DNA of 64,000 nucleotides, taken from positions 124,001-188,000 of the forward strand of contig JACKAZ010000007.1 in the NCBI GenBank assembly GCA_020634795.1. Direction: 5' to 3'. Shown piece after piece: positions 33,516 to 42,005 of this stretch. The notes beneath the pieces are model-generated. The model saw only the letters and a list, made by a program, of their open reading frames with translations. It made no database searches and was not told the origin of the DNA. Origin of the DNA: Ardenticatenales bacterium (GTDB lineage Bacteria > Chloroflexota > Anaerolineae > Ardenticatenales > Ardenticatenaceae). Position 1 is the first letter of the stretch. Every line of letters starts with the position of its first letter. The position numbers and the translations under genes were made by a program.

Positions 33516-36200
33516 CTACTCATAGCGCACCGCCTCGGCGGGTGGGATGCGGGCGGCTTGGAGGGCGGGCCAGAGGGCGGCGACCATGCTGACGGCAATG
33601 CAGAGCAGCAGGCCCGCTGGCAAAATCCAGAATAGCGCTTGGGGCAACTGACGGTAGAGCAGCCAGAAGGCGCCCGTGCCAAGCGCCGCGCCAAAGATGC
33701 CGCCGATCAGCCCCAAGAGCGCGGCTTCGCTGAGGACAGCACGAAGCAATGTGCGGCTGCGCCAGCCGAGTGCCTTGAGCACACCGATCTCGCGCCGCCG
33801 CTCGGCGACCGAGGTGCGTAGCACTTCCGCCACGGCGAGGGCCGCCAGCAGCAGCCCCAAGCCTGCCTGCGACAACTGCGTCGGGCCGACTTTGGTGTAG
33901 ATATGTTGACCGAGCAGATTACCGTACAGTTCGCCTTGCACCGCGAGCAGCACCGCGCCGAGCAGCACGACCAGTGCCGAGGCCAGCGTCAGTTGCAGCA
34001 GGAGCAGCAGGGTGCGCAGTCGCTGCTGGCCGAGGTGGCGCAGCCCGTAGCTGGTCATCGTGAGGCGGCCTGCGCTTGCTCCGCCGCGTCCGCTCAACTC
34101 GCCCTGCTGCACGGCGGCGATGGGAGCCATGCGCGCCGCGCGCCACGCGGGATAGAGCGCCCCGCCACCGTAGAGCGCCAGTGCGACGGGTAGCAGCAAC
34201 GTCAGCCGTTCAAGCGGCACGTCCATGCCGAAGAAGCGAATCGCCACGAAGCCGCCCGCGAGTGCCAGCAGCCCCGCGATCAGACCGAGTAGCAGCGCTT
34301 CTTGTAGGACGGTGCGGAAGAGGGTGGTGGCCCGCCAGCCGAGAGCGCGTAGGATACCCCACTGCCGCGTGCGGCCCAGCACCGAGAGCAGTTGGCTGGT
34401 CACAAGGAAGAGGCCGACCACGCCAAAGACTGCGCTCGACAGGAGCAAGTCCGCTTGGCGGAAGCCGCGTGTGACGGCGGTGGTCACGCCCTTCTGGATC
34501 CACTGTTCCTCGACCCAACCGAGCGGCGGAATATCTTCGTAGCCGGGCAGATAGACGTAGACTGGCTTGGGCGACGTGCCCGCCATGATGTCCACCTCCA
34601 AGCCCGTCTGTGCCACGATCTGCTCGGCGACACGCTGAATCTTGGCCTGCGCCTCGGCATCCAGCGCCCCCACGCCCCCTACCCGCACACGGATCGCGGA
34701 GATGTAGTCGTCGCGGTTGTTGAGCAGACGCGCCGCTTCGAGCGTGGTGAGTGCGGTCGGCGGGGTGGTCAGGTAGCCTTGACGGTTCAGTGTGGGACGC
34801 AGTTCGACGGGCGGCGAAACGGGTGTGCCGTCGGGGTAGTATTTGAGTATGGTTGGTGGTGAATAGTAAAGATCAAATGGGACTTTGTTGAGCGAGGAGC
34901 GCACAAGCTCATCTCGCTCGGCGGCGGGGACAGGCTGGATGGTGCCGATGGGCAGATTGCGGAGAAGTTGGTCGGAGGCGAAGAAGAGCGCTTCGGGATC
35001 ATAGTCGCCGCGATACATTTCGTAGTAGTAGGTTCCAGACGACTCTCCTCCCAAAGAGGGCGCTCCACTTGTACAATCGGCAGCTTTTTGGTTTTGCAAC
35101 GCTTTGTAAGCAATCTCCGACAATGTTCCTGAGCCGTCTAGGAAGACCTCATACGTAGCACGATTTTCGATGTCGAGATTCCCGAAGCGCAAGGGGTTGT
35201 TCACCCGTCGATTCTGATCGACAAAGCCAAGTGGATCGGCTTGCAAGGCAATACTATTCGCTGGCAAAAAAGAGGGAAGTGCAACATCATTCAAGGTAAC
35301 TCGGCCAAGTTGATCTGACGAGCATTCGGCGGTATCAACCTGATTGGTTTTTAGTTGACCGCCTGTGAATTCTCTACTATCAGCGCTATTCACCCAAACC
35401 ATACTGCCGGGACGCATCACGTTGCTCTGGCTATCGAACGCCATACGCCAGATGATTTCGCCGGAATCTTGGCGCGTCACAGTGATAGAGCGCTCGATGT
35501 CGAAAGCAGAGGCGGTGTTGAACAATAACGGAATAACGCGCGTTGTTGACTGGGAATCACCCACCCAAAAACTGCTGATCGTCTCAAGATCGGGGAAGTA
35601 TTGGCCGGGGGCAACCGCTTTATCCAAACCGACGAGCGTTGCTTCTTGATCGGGGTCTACACCGGCCAACAACACAATCCAAGAGTGGGGGGGGCCAACA
35701 GAAGAGATAATTTCTGGTTCCATCGTGATGCGATCCTGATAGACTCGCTCCTCCAACCCATCATTCACGCGCTGCACTCGATCTATCCCATAAAGCCCGG
35801 CATATTGTTCAGGATTGTTATCGGGTTGGATCATATAGACCAAATCCAACATAGGTAAGTCAATGTCTCGATAGCCAACCATTGATACCGGAGCCGCGAC
35901 ATCTACATCGGTAATCGCAGCGATAGTCTCGTATTGTGCATCCGTGATACCCCCGTTGATACTCGTGATGAAGTTGGCCCGAACCAAATTGTATTCTTCC
36001 TCAATCGCGGTGCGACTACCCTGTGGCCGCACAAGAATGTCGTAGGAGGAACGCCAGTAGGTGGTTAGAGCTTGATCGGCGGTGACTTGCAGCGTGTTGG
36101 AAGCGGCGAGGAAGAGCAGCAGCGTACCGACGACTAATGGTAGGCTGAGTAGACTGACGAGGTTGGTGCGGCTTATGGAGAACCGTTGGTGAAATAGCAT
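33516..36200 (-). CDS. Large FtsX-family ABC permease
   Basis: 894 residues. N-terminal membrane helix at about 13-33 (LVSLLSLPLVVGTLLLFLAA), then about 550 extracytoplasmic residues, then two FtsX modules (about 590-710 and 770-890). The first has LLSSAVFGVVGLFLVTSQLL and GRTRQWGILRALGWRATTLF, the second AERRREIGVLKALGWRSRTL and the end ALWPALQAARIPPAEAVRYE. FtsX-type permeases with an ATPase of the MacB/LolD class extract or extrude peptides and lipoproteins. The half encoding residues 1-450 is visibly AT-richer than the half encoding the FtsX modules. It pairs with the ATPase downstream; a role in export of the Tat-signal protein or sensing at the surface is my inference from position. Confidence 0.88.
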   Translation of the reverse strand: MLFHQRFSISRTNLVSLLSLPLVVGTLLLFLAASNTLQVTADQALTTYWRSSYDILVRPQGSRTAIEEEYNLVRANFITSINGGITDAQYETIAAITDVDVAAPVSMVGYRDIDLPMLDLVYMIQPDNNPEQYAGLYGIDRVQRVNDGLEERVYQDRITMEPEIISSVGPPHSWIVLLAGVDPDQEATLVGLDKAVAPGQYFPDLETISSFWVGDSQSTTRVIPLLFNTASAFDIERSITVTRQDSGEIIWRMAFDSQSNVMRPGSMVWVNSADSREFTGGQLKTNQVDTAECSSDQLGRVTLNDVALPSFLPANSIALQADPLGFVDQNRRVNNPLRFGNLDIENRATYEVFLDGSGTLSEIAYKALQNQKAADCTSGAPSLGGESSGTYYYEMYRGDYDPEALFFASDQLLRNLPIGTIQPVPAAERDELVRSSLNKVPFDLYYSPPTILKYYPDGTPVSPPVELRPTLNRQGYLTTPPTALTTLEAARLLNNRDDYISAIRVRVGGVGALDAEAQAKIQRVAEQIVAQTGLEVDIMAGTSPKPVYVYLPGYEDIPPLGWVEEQWIQKGVTTAVTRGFRQADLLLSSAVFGVVGLFLVTSQLLSVLGRTRQWGILRALGWRATTLFRTVLQEALLLGLIAGLLALAGGFVAIRFFGMDVPLERLTLLLPVALALYGGGALYPAWRAARMAPIAAVQQGELSGRGGASAGRLTMTSYGLRHLGQQRLRTLLLLLQLTLASALVVLLGAVLLAVQGELYGNLLGQHIYTKVGPTQLSQAGLGLLLAALAVAEVLRTSVAERRREIGVLKALGWRSRTLLRAVLSEAALLGLIGGIFGAALGTGAFWLLYRQLPQALFWILPAGLLLCIAVSMVAALWPALQAARIPPAEAVRYE

Positions 36201-36385
36201 TTGTCAAGTGATTCCTATCGAATGCTGTTACGCACTTTGGGTGAGATATCGGCTCCGAGTTGAAAGTCTCCCTTGCTGAGTGGGTTCAACAGCGTAACAT
36301 CTGACAAATAGCCAGAGAGAGCATCAATCCTGATCCCTGATTGACACCCTCCCTCTGGACTATAAGCTCATCGGCTTGATGGACG

Positions 36386-36703
36386 TTAGCACGGTATGTT
36401 CGTTACTGTCCCGCCAGTACAGTAGCAGAAATCATCCGTCCATCCACGTACTTGGCACAGTATATACCACGCATCACCATTTTCGTAGATGCGACCATCA
36501 AAACAATGCGTTGTACATCCTCCTCCGTATCTTAAAGCACAGTCGCACACATCCTCTGGCGCGGCATTCACCGACAGCCCCGCCTTACCAAGTACGGCCC
36601 CACCCACCAACGCGACGCTGGCCTTGCCCAGCCAACCGAGGAAACCACGTCGAGAAGTCTTCTTCGCCAACATCCGACTCGTCTTTTCTGTGAAATTATC
36701 CAT
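36386..36703 (-). CDS. Tat-exported 8-cysteine protein, mauA-like position
   Basis: 105 residues with AAAGGA upstream. The first 48 residues form a twin-arginine signal: a long n-region (MDNFTEKTSRMLAKKTSRRG), the motif SRRGFLG, a hydrophobic core (ASVALVGGAVLGKAG) and an Ala-Ala cleavage site. The mature part, about 57 residues, has eight Cys (53, 55, 63, 67, 83, 93, 95, 105), enough for four disulfides, and two Trp (79, 88). The signal wording resembles that of methylamine dehydrogenase light chains. Its place directly after mauE and mauD is where mauA sits in those clusters. It is much too short to be that light chain (about 130 mature residues, twelve Cys). It is probably the client of the neighbouring redox and Tat proteins; activity unknown. 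Confidence 0.75.
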   Translation of the reverse strand: MDNFTEKTSRMLAKKTSRRGFLGWLGKASVALVGGAVLGKAGLSVNAAPEDVCDCALRYGGGCTTHCFDGRIYENGDAWYILCQVRGWTDDFCYCTGGTVTNIPC

Positions 36704-36838
36704 TACCGTAATCCTTTCATTCGTTAGTGGTTATGCTGCTCAAATGGTGGACTTGGTTCAATTCACGGGCGGCCTCCTTTCATTTGCTATAGAATCGGCG
36801 GAAAGGGGAAGGGTTGTAAAAGGTATCTATCGGGCCAC

Positions 36839-37393
36839 TCACGCTTTACCTTTAGTGTGGAAGCCGAAAAGCTGGCTCATCACCGTCATGCGCTCATCCA
36901 CGACCAGCGTGGTGGGCGTTGCGCTAATGCCCCAGACATCCATGACCTGCCCAGCAACATCGTAAAGCACCGGTAAACGCTCTAGCTCTACCGCGCCGTC
37001 CAAGCTCTGGAAAAGCTCCCGTGTATGAGTAACATCGCCTAAACTCAGAATCACATGCTTTGGGGCGACACCATTGCCAGGCAGATCGGGGTGCGTACCA
37101 CCTTCGACAAGCTGACCCAGGTAGTCGTGACAGGGACCGCAGCCCGGGCTGACGATGGCAAAGGCGGTCGAGGTTCCCATCCAATCGGCAGTTGAGACCC
37201 CCGCACCATCCGCATTTTGCAATGTGAGATCGGGTAGCGTCTGTCCCTCTTCCAAATTAGAGCGTTTGGGTTTCATGGCCGACAACTGCTCGAAGATCGT
37301 GCCGAGATTACGCAGAATACTGAGCAAGACGACGGCAATCAGCAGAAAGAAGAGCCACAATGTGATATAGGAGACCAACCATAACCCTGTCAT
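36839..37393 (-). CDS. MauD-like membrane-anchored thioredoxin-fold protein
   Basis: 184 residues, with AAGGGG before the ATG. N-terminal anchor WLVSYITLWLFFLLIAVVLL (about 5-24), then a thioredoxin/TlpA domain: EGQTLPDLTLQNADG, the redox motif CGPC (85-88) in VSPGCGPCHDYLGQL, and the cis-Pro region GISATPTTLVVDERM. MauD is needed for making the six disulfides of the methylamine dehydrogenase light chain. Here the likely client is the 8-Cys protein encoded next. The order mauE-mauD-client is conserved. Confidence 0.85.
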   Translation of the reverse strand: MTGLWLVSYITLWLFFLLIAVVLLSILRNLGTIFEQLSAMKPKRSNLEEGQTLPDLTLQNADGAGVSTADWMGTSTAFAIVSPGCGPCHDYLGQLVEGGTHPDLPGNGVAPKHVILSLGDVTHTRELFQSLDGAVELERLPVLYDVAGQVMDVWGISATPTTLVVDERMTVMSQLFGFHTKGKA

Positions 37394-37488
37394 AAGAACC
37401 CCTTCGTCCTTTCAGCGCGGCAATGATGTCAATTTATCTGTCAAGGTTGCGGGCAAAGCGCCACCCGTGAGCGTTGGCAAAGCCCGAA

Positions 37489-38073
37489 TCAATGAGCGCG
37501 GGAGAGCTTGCGCCCTGTCACAAAAACATCTACCGCAGCTTCCACCAGTCGGGTGGATAGATAGCAGCAGGCCAGTAGGATCAGGATGAGTGAGATCGTC
37601 ACAAGCGGCACTAACCCGGCTTCGCTTGTAAGTTGCCCTATCTCCACAGCACTATCCTCATGAAGCGCAACAATCAGCGCAAAAACCATAAGCAGCAGAT
37701 TGCGGGCGATGGTTCCCCAGTTAATCAGCTCGCTGCTAGCAAGGCCGTAGCAGTTGCAGGGCATCTTGCGCCCCCGCCGAAGATTGATGAAGATGGCGGC
37801 GGTAAAGGCAATGAGGAGTAGCAGCGTAAATCCGCCCGCGAATTGCAGCGCAAAGCCGCTAAGGAACATCGTGGCGAGGCCAATCTCAATCCAAGGCAGG
37901 AGCAGAGCAAAGGCTTTAGCTAACGATGTTGGCAGCACGCGGTAGTCAAGCGTACCTTGCACAAAGCGGGACATATCCCTCAGCTTTCCAAAAGCGGAAA
38001 GCAAGAAGTATCCGCCCAAGAATAGGCGGGCGATTAGGGCGAAAGCTAGAAATGTTATATGCTGGGGCTCCAT
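37489..38073 (-). CDS. MauE/DoxX-type redox-associated membrane protein
   Basis: 194 residues from MEPQHITFLAFALIARLFLG, chosen because GGGAG lies eight bases upstream; longer forms start inside a low-complexity stretch. Four to five membrane helices. The first carries RLFLGGYFLLSAFGKLRD, typical of MauE/DoxX proteins. The conserved cytoplasm-side motif RGRKMPCNCYGLASSELINW has the Cys-x-Cys pair of MauE. MauE is thought to pass oxidising or reducing equivalents to MauD. The gene lies about 95 bases upstream of mauD. Confidence 0.85.
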   Translation of the reverse strand: MEPQHITFLAFALIARLFLGGYFLLSAFGKLRDMSRFVQGTLDYRVLPTSLAKAFALLLPWIEIGLATMFLSGFALQFAGGFTLLLLIAFTAAIFINLRRGRKMPCNCYGLASSELINWGTIARNLLLMVFALIVALHEDSAVEIGQLTSEAGLVPLVTISLILILLACCYLSTRLVEAAVDVFVTGRKLSRAH

Positions 38074-38152
38074 GAGCTTAACTCCCAAGCCGGTCTTCAT
38101 GCGGTTCCAACGGCATCGGAGATTGGATTGACCATATAGGGCGCATCGGCTG

Positions 38153-38787
38153 TCAATACAATGACCACGATGATGCCTTATCATTCATTCCGGCACCAAC
38201 ATAGTAGGTGCCGGGCGCATTGATCGAGAGGCTAGAGCCTGTCAGGTTGAAATGTTCGAAGAGTGTGACCCCACAGCCACCCGTCCAAACTGAGGTGACG
38301 CGATCATTCCAACTCGTAGACAGATTGTTCCAGCCCGAACAACTACTGCTGTTCAGATAGATTGCAGCACCGGTGTGGTTGGTATGTTCATACAAAATGG
38401 CTTTGATGCCACTACTTGATAACTCTTCCGAGCTAACGTCAGTCGTTGTTTGCCCGATAGACAGAATAATCTGGCCTTTCGAAGCTATGTACAGAGCTTC
38501 GGCCTCGGATGAAAAGCATTCGGTCTGCTGATCGGGTCCAGCTACTTACCGCGCCATACGCGGCGCTGGCTGAGATCGGAGGATGAAAAGCATTCGGTCT
38601 GCTGATCGGGTCCAGCTACACAGAACTCTTTAGATGATGGAGGGGGTGTGGATAATGTTGTTGCAGGTGGGAGGGAATTTGATACGCTTCTATCTTCCGA
38701 AATTGCAGTGGCTGGCGACGTGAACATTGGTGCGGACGTAGCGAACAAAACTAGGTTGAGCATGAGCACAGCCAATCGGCGAGTCAT
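38153..38787 (-). pseudogene. Secreted beta/gamma-crystallin-like protein, interrupted by a 74-bp insertion
   Basis: The first part (38787 to 38542) has a signal peptide (MTRRLAVLMLNLVLFATSAP) and a Ser/Pro linker, then runs out of frame at a TAA. The second part (to 38153) has a crystallin-type repeat pair: AILYEHTNHTGAAIYLNSSS, then DRVTSVWTGGCGVTLFEHFN, and NAPGTYYVGAGMNDKASSWS. A 39-bp sequence is present twice, at 38507-38545 and 38581-38619. Removing one 74-bp unit leaves 561 bp, exactly 187 codons, with one open frame through the joint. The intact product would be 186 residues: an exported Greek-key protein, often calcium-binding or protease-inhibitor-like. It is either recently inactivated or a recombination switch. 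Confidence 0.75.
38507..38619. repeat. 39-bp direct repeat pair with 35-bp spacer
   Basis: Both copies are identical, beginning GGATGAAAAGCATTCGGTCT and ending GTCCAGCTAC. Copy starts are 74 bp apart. The spacer (TTACCGCGCCATACGCGGCG and following) is not found elsewhere in the window as far as I can see. Confidence 0.92.
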
Positions 38788-38990
38788 TGCCTTCCTCCAC
38801 TAATGAAAATTCATTGACTTTTGGTCAGCCAGAATGACAACCAGATAATTTCGATCCTACTATACCAAAACCGGTGTTAAATCTACGTAAAGTTTTGGCC
38901 CAATTTCGTAGCAATCGGGAAAACAGGTCGCGATTGGAGAAGATCACGGCTGTAAAAGCCGAAAATGGAGCGAGGATTCAGCGGCGGGGG
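38788..38990. other. AT-rich gap between the crystallin gene and the kinase
   Basis: About 200 bp, distinctly AT-rich for this genome (for example ATGAAAATTCATTGACTTTT, then TACTATACC). On the minus strand it could hold a promoter for the mauE-mauD side of the block. I do not see a clear -35/-10 pair. Confidence 0.4.
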
Positions 38991-40193
38991 TTATGAAGAG
39001 GGTTGAATAGCGGCAGAGGTGGTGGGCAGCGTGACAATAAATACACTTCCGGCGTTGAGGGCACTTTCGACATGGATCGTGCCGCCATGCAGTTCGACAA
39101 TATGCTTTGCTAGGGATAAGCCTAGACCACTACCCTCTTGGCGTTGCATCCGTGCGGTATCGGTGCGGTAGAATCGCTCGAAGATATGCGTTTGCTCGGC
39201 TGGCGGAATACCGATCCCTTTGTCGGCAACTGCAATCACCACCCTGCTCTCGCGCTCCTCAATAAGGATTTCAACGACCGAATCTTGCGGGCTGTAGTGG
39301 ATCGCATTCTCGATGATATTGGCGAAAACCCGTTGCAAAAGCAGGGCATTTCCCTCGACAGTCCGCTCCGGGTAGCCCGACGAGTTCAGCACAATGCTTC
39401 GGCTACTTGCCGTCGGCGCTAAATCGCCAAGCAGTTGTTCGATTAGCGGCAACAGCATGACCGGAGAGAAGGTTCGGGCGCTTTCGCCCGTTGTGAGGAG
39501 CAGCAAGTCGGCCACCAACTGCTCAAGTTGATCTATGGCGCGATTGAGCGTCTGCCCCATTTCACTGTAATCTTGCAACGTTGCGTTGGGGTCATTGCTG
39601 ACGATCTCAAGATTAAGTCGTAGAGCGGCGAGCGGTGTTTGCAACTCGTGGGCCGCATCCGACACAAAGCGCCGCTCCCGTTCAAAGCCTTCTTCGAGCC
39701 GTTCCAACATGCGATTGAAGCTGGAAGTCAGCTCCAGAAGTTCTTCGGTAGAATTTGCAATCTCGAGCCGTTGATCCAGAGTCCCGGCACTTACCCGATG
39801 CGCATGTTGACTGACAGCGCGGACAGGATGAAGCGCGTGACCAGCAAGCCAGTAACTACTCATTGCCCCTACGCCAACGATCAAGACAAAGCCAATCAAG
39901 GAGAGCAAGACGAGGCGCTGCAACGCTGTTTCTGGGACAAGCAACGTAGGGGTCAACGACTTCGCATCGCTCGCTGCGGCGGGCATGGCAATGGGCGTTG
40001 GCGTTGCCTGCCCAATGGCTTGCGTTGTAGAAGGAGGCGGCTCGCTAATGGCGGATGCTTCATTGAGCAGAACGAGTCGTGAAGTGAGGTTAAGGAAGAG
40101 TAGCAGCAGCGTAGTGAGCACAACCAGCAGCGTTCCAAAGAGCAGCGCAAAGCGCAGTTGTAGGCTGCGTGGTTCCCGTCGTAGCTGCTTCAT
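38991..40193 (-). CDS. Sensor histidine kinase
   Basis: 400 residues. Two membrane helices (about 15-37 and 91-114) enclose a short extracytoplasmic loop of about 55 residues rich in Pro/Thr (ATPTPIAMPAAASD). A HAMP linker is at about 115-168. The phospho-acceptor is His182 in SDAAHELQTPLAALRLNLEI. The ATPase domain has the N box NIIENAIHYSPQD, G1 DKGIGIPP, F box FERFYR and G2 GSGLGLSLAKHIVELHGG. It is of the EnvZ/CusS type. The start overlaps the response-regulator stop by 4 bases. The small sensor loop suggests sensing within or near the membrane, for example of the cell envelope or the exported product. Confidence 0.95.
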   Translation of the reverse strand: MKQLRREPRSLQLRFALLFGTLLVVLTTLLLLFLNLTSRLVLLNEASAISEPPPSTTQAIGQATPTPIAMPAAASDAKSLTPTLLVPETALQRLVLLSLIGFVLIVGVGAMSSYWLAGHALHPVRAVSQHAHRVSAGTLDQRLEIANSTEELLELTSSFNRMLERLEEGFERERRFVSDAAHELQTPLAALRLNLEIVSNDPNATLQDYSEMGQTLNRAIDQLEQLVADLLLLTTGESARTFSPVMLLPLIEQLLGDLAPTASSRSIVLNSSGYPERTVEGNALLLQRVFANIIENAIHYSPQDSVVEILIEERESRVVIAVADKGIGIPPAEQTHIFERFYRTDTARMQRQEGSGLGLSLAKHIVELHGGTIHVESALNAGSVFIVTLPTTSAAIQPSS

Positions 40194-40882
40194 GGCAATG
40201 TACTATTGGCGCTCCCGACAAGTCGATAGCCAGAGCCGATCACCGTTTCAATATAGGTGGGTGCAGTAGCATGGTCGTTGAGCTTGATACGAAGTGAACT
40301 GATGTGAACGCGCACCGTGTTGGTGAGTACATTGGCGTGCGCATCCCATATATGCTCCAAGAGTGTTTCTTGGCTGATAACCTCATTCGGATGGCGCATC
40401 AGATATTCGAGAATGCCGAACTCTTTGCGGGTTAACTCACGCCGCTGTCTACTCTGCCACAACGTCTGGCTGGCCGGATCAAGGCGCAAGTCTTTAAAGG
40501 TTAAGATGGGATCGGTAATCGTGCTCTCACGGCGTAGTAACGCACGCAAACGAGCGGCCAACTCTCCAAAGTGAAAAGGTTTGGTGACATAATCATCAGC
40601 GCCTGCATCCAAGCCGGTGATCGAGTCTAGTGGATGACTACGAGCGGTTAATATGAGAATTAGAAGCAATGGCTTTTCTCTGCGTAGCTGACGGCAGAGC
40701 GTTAGGCCATCCATTTCAGGCAGATTGATGTCAATGATAGCCAGATCGTAATCGTGGAGCAGAGCTAATTCTAGACCGGTATCGCCCGCGTGCGCCATAT
40801 CGACGGCATATCCCTCACGTTGCAATCCCTTTGCCAACGGGCGGGCGAGATCAAGTTCATCTTCAACGAGTAGTAGGCGCAT
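40190..40882 (-). CDS. OmpR/PhoB-family response regulator
   Basis: 230 residues. Receiver domain 1-120 with acidic pocket E7-D8 (VEDELD), phospho-acceptor Asp51 (LAIIDINLPEMDGL), Thr79 and Lys101 (DDYVTKPFHFGELAARLRAL). Winged-helix DNA-binding domain 130-225 (LTRKEFGILEYLMRHPNEVI, SQETLLEHIWDAHANVLTNT, VRVHISSLRIKLND, YIETVIGSGYRLVG). It is coupled to the kinase gene by a 4-base overlap. It is the first gene of the block that continues through mauE, mauD, the Tat client, the ABC genes and tatABC, so it is the natural candidate regulator for them. Confidence 0.96.
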   Translation of the reverse strand: MRLLLVEDELDLARPLAKGLQREGYAVDMAHAGDTGLELALLHDYDLAIIDINLPEMDGLTLCRQLRREKPLLLILILTARSHPLDSITGLDAGADDYVTKPFHFGELAARLRALLRRESTITDPILTFKDLRLDPASQTLWQSRQRRELTRKEFGILEYLMRHPNEVISQETLLEHIWDAHANVLTNTVRVHISSLRIKLNDHATAPTYIETVIGSGYRLVGSANSTLP

Positions 40883-41058
40883 CGGAGATCACCATTTAAA
40901 GTAAGACCGATTTGACTGATGTGCAGAAGTCAATGGGTGATGATCAGTAAGGGGCTGCGCGATGACGGCAAGCCGACAGTCCCTATCGATCTGACCTTTC
41001 GCTGCTGCCAGTTCTTGGCACCCTTTTGAGCAAGGTCCTGCTTCAGATTGTACCAGAA

Positions 41059-41501
41059 TCAATCTGCGCCGCTAACCACTATCTCCCCCTCCCGTAGCCC
41101 CCTCTGTACCAACTCGCGCCACGCTCTCTCCGCAGCCTCGACGCGCCAACCGCCCATGCCGTGACTGCCCTCGCGTAGCGAGCTGATTAGTCCACGCATC
41201 CGTCCTTGTTGCCAGAGGTAGTCGCCCCACGTGACCATGAGTGGCACCGCCAGTGAATGGGCCAGCATCATGAAGAAAACGGGTGGCACAGTGGCCGTGC
41301 CATCGTCGAGCAGAGAGAAGGGTTCGGCGGGCTGCAGCCTCTTTACGGCAGCTGTAGTTGAAGGCGGCGTGCAAGCCGCGTCGCCGAATCGATGCCAGCG
41401 CCGTGATCCCTTCGGCGAGGGTGCGCGGCACGACACGGGTCAGCGCTTCTAGATCTGGGGTTAGATCGGTGAGCCAAGCCGCTTCACTGTCATGCTGCTA
41501 T
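41059..41501 (-). pseudogene. Frameshifted C-terminal remnant of an unknown protein
   Basis: The upstream part reads sensibly in one frame (EAAWLTDLTPDLEALTRVVP, then RTLAEGITALASIRRRGLHA). The downstream part reads in another (AEPFSLLDDGTATVPPVFFM, then LMVTWGDYLWQQGRMRGLIS and GGWRVEAAERAWRELVQ), with the shift near 41335. There is a TAG just upstream and no start. The phrasing looks like a real protein end. I do not recognise the family. Confidence 0.5.
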
Positions 41502-41515
41502 AGTTTTCCTGCATG

Positions 41516-41578
41516 AAATGTAGACGAAACAGCCTGTTTCGATTCGGAAATCATCCACAAACCATCTGGGGCCACTAT
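41516..41578. repeat. 63-bp direct repeat, copy A
   Basis: Starts AAATGTAGACGAAACAGCCT and ends GGGGCCACTAT. Contains the palindrome GAAACAGcCTGTTTC. The second copy is at 41935. Confidence 0.92.
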
Positions 41579-41597
41579 GTGTTATCGGCTGGTGGCT

Positions 41598-41680
41598 GCC
41601 TGCTCCGCAGGGGAATAAATTCCCCGCTAGAAGGCCTGCGGCCACGCGTCCGCCTGCGCGGACGCCGCTGCCATAAAGCC
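41598..41680. repeat. Palindromic dispersed repeat copy
   Basis: GGGGAATAAATTCCCCGC, then GAAGGCCTGCGGCC, then GCGTCCGCCTGCGCGGACGC: the same module order as at 9.5-12.3 kb, between the two direct repeats. Confidence 0.8.
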
Positions 41681-41934
41681 GTTTGTGACCGTGAGTACCC
41701 TATGCATATTTCCGCCAGCCTGTACTCGAAGATGGGATAGAGCGTTCGGTAGCCAACTGCCAGCGCGGATCGCCCTCCATCCCCCGCGGCGGGGGAGAGG
41801 GCCGTCGCCCAGTGCGACGCTTATATCTTCAGATCGTCATAGCGACGTTGTCCTCCTTGTCAACCGATCCTTGTAAGGGGGAGCTGGGGGCTTACAAGGG
41901 GAGGATGGCGTTTGGCGAGAAGAGACTATAGTTT

Positions 41935-41998
41935 AAATGTAGGCGAAACAGCCTGTTTCGATTCGGAAATCATCCACAAACCACCTAGGGCCACTATA
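41935..41998. repeat. 63-bp direct repeat, copy B
   Basis: Differs from copy A at only a few positions (GTAGGCG for GTAGACG, CACCTAGGG for CATCTGGGG). Copy starts are about 419 bp apart. Both are preceded by a CTATAGTTT segment. Confidence 0.92.
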
Positions 41999-42005
41999 GG
42001 GCCCA

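Noticed and set aside
36386..38073. A methylamine dehydrogenase gene cluster
   Set aside because: mauE- and mauD-like genes are present, but no heavy chain, no full-length light chain, no amicyanin and no MauG are found nearby.
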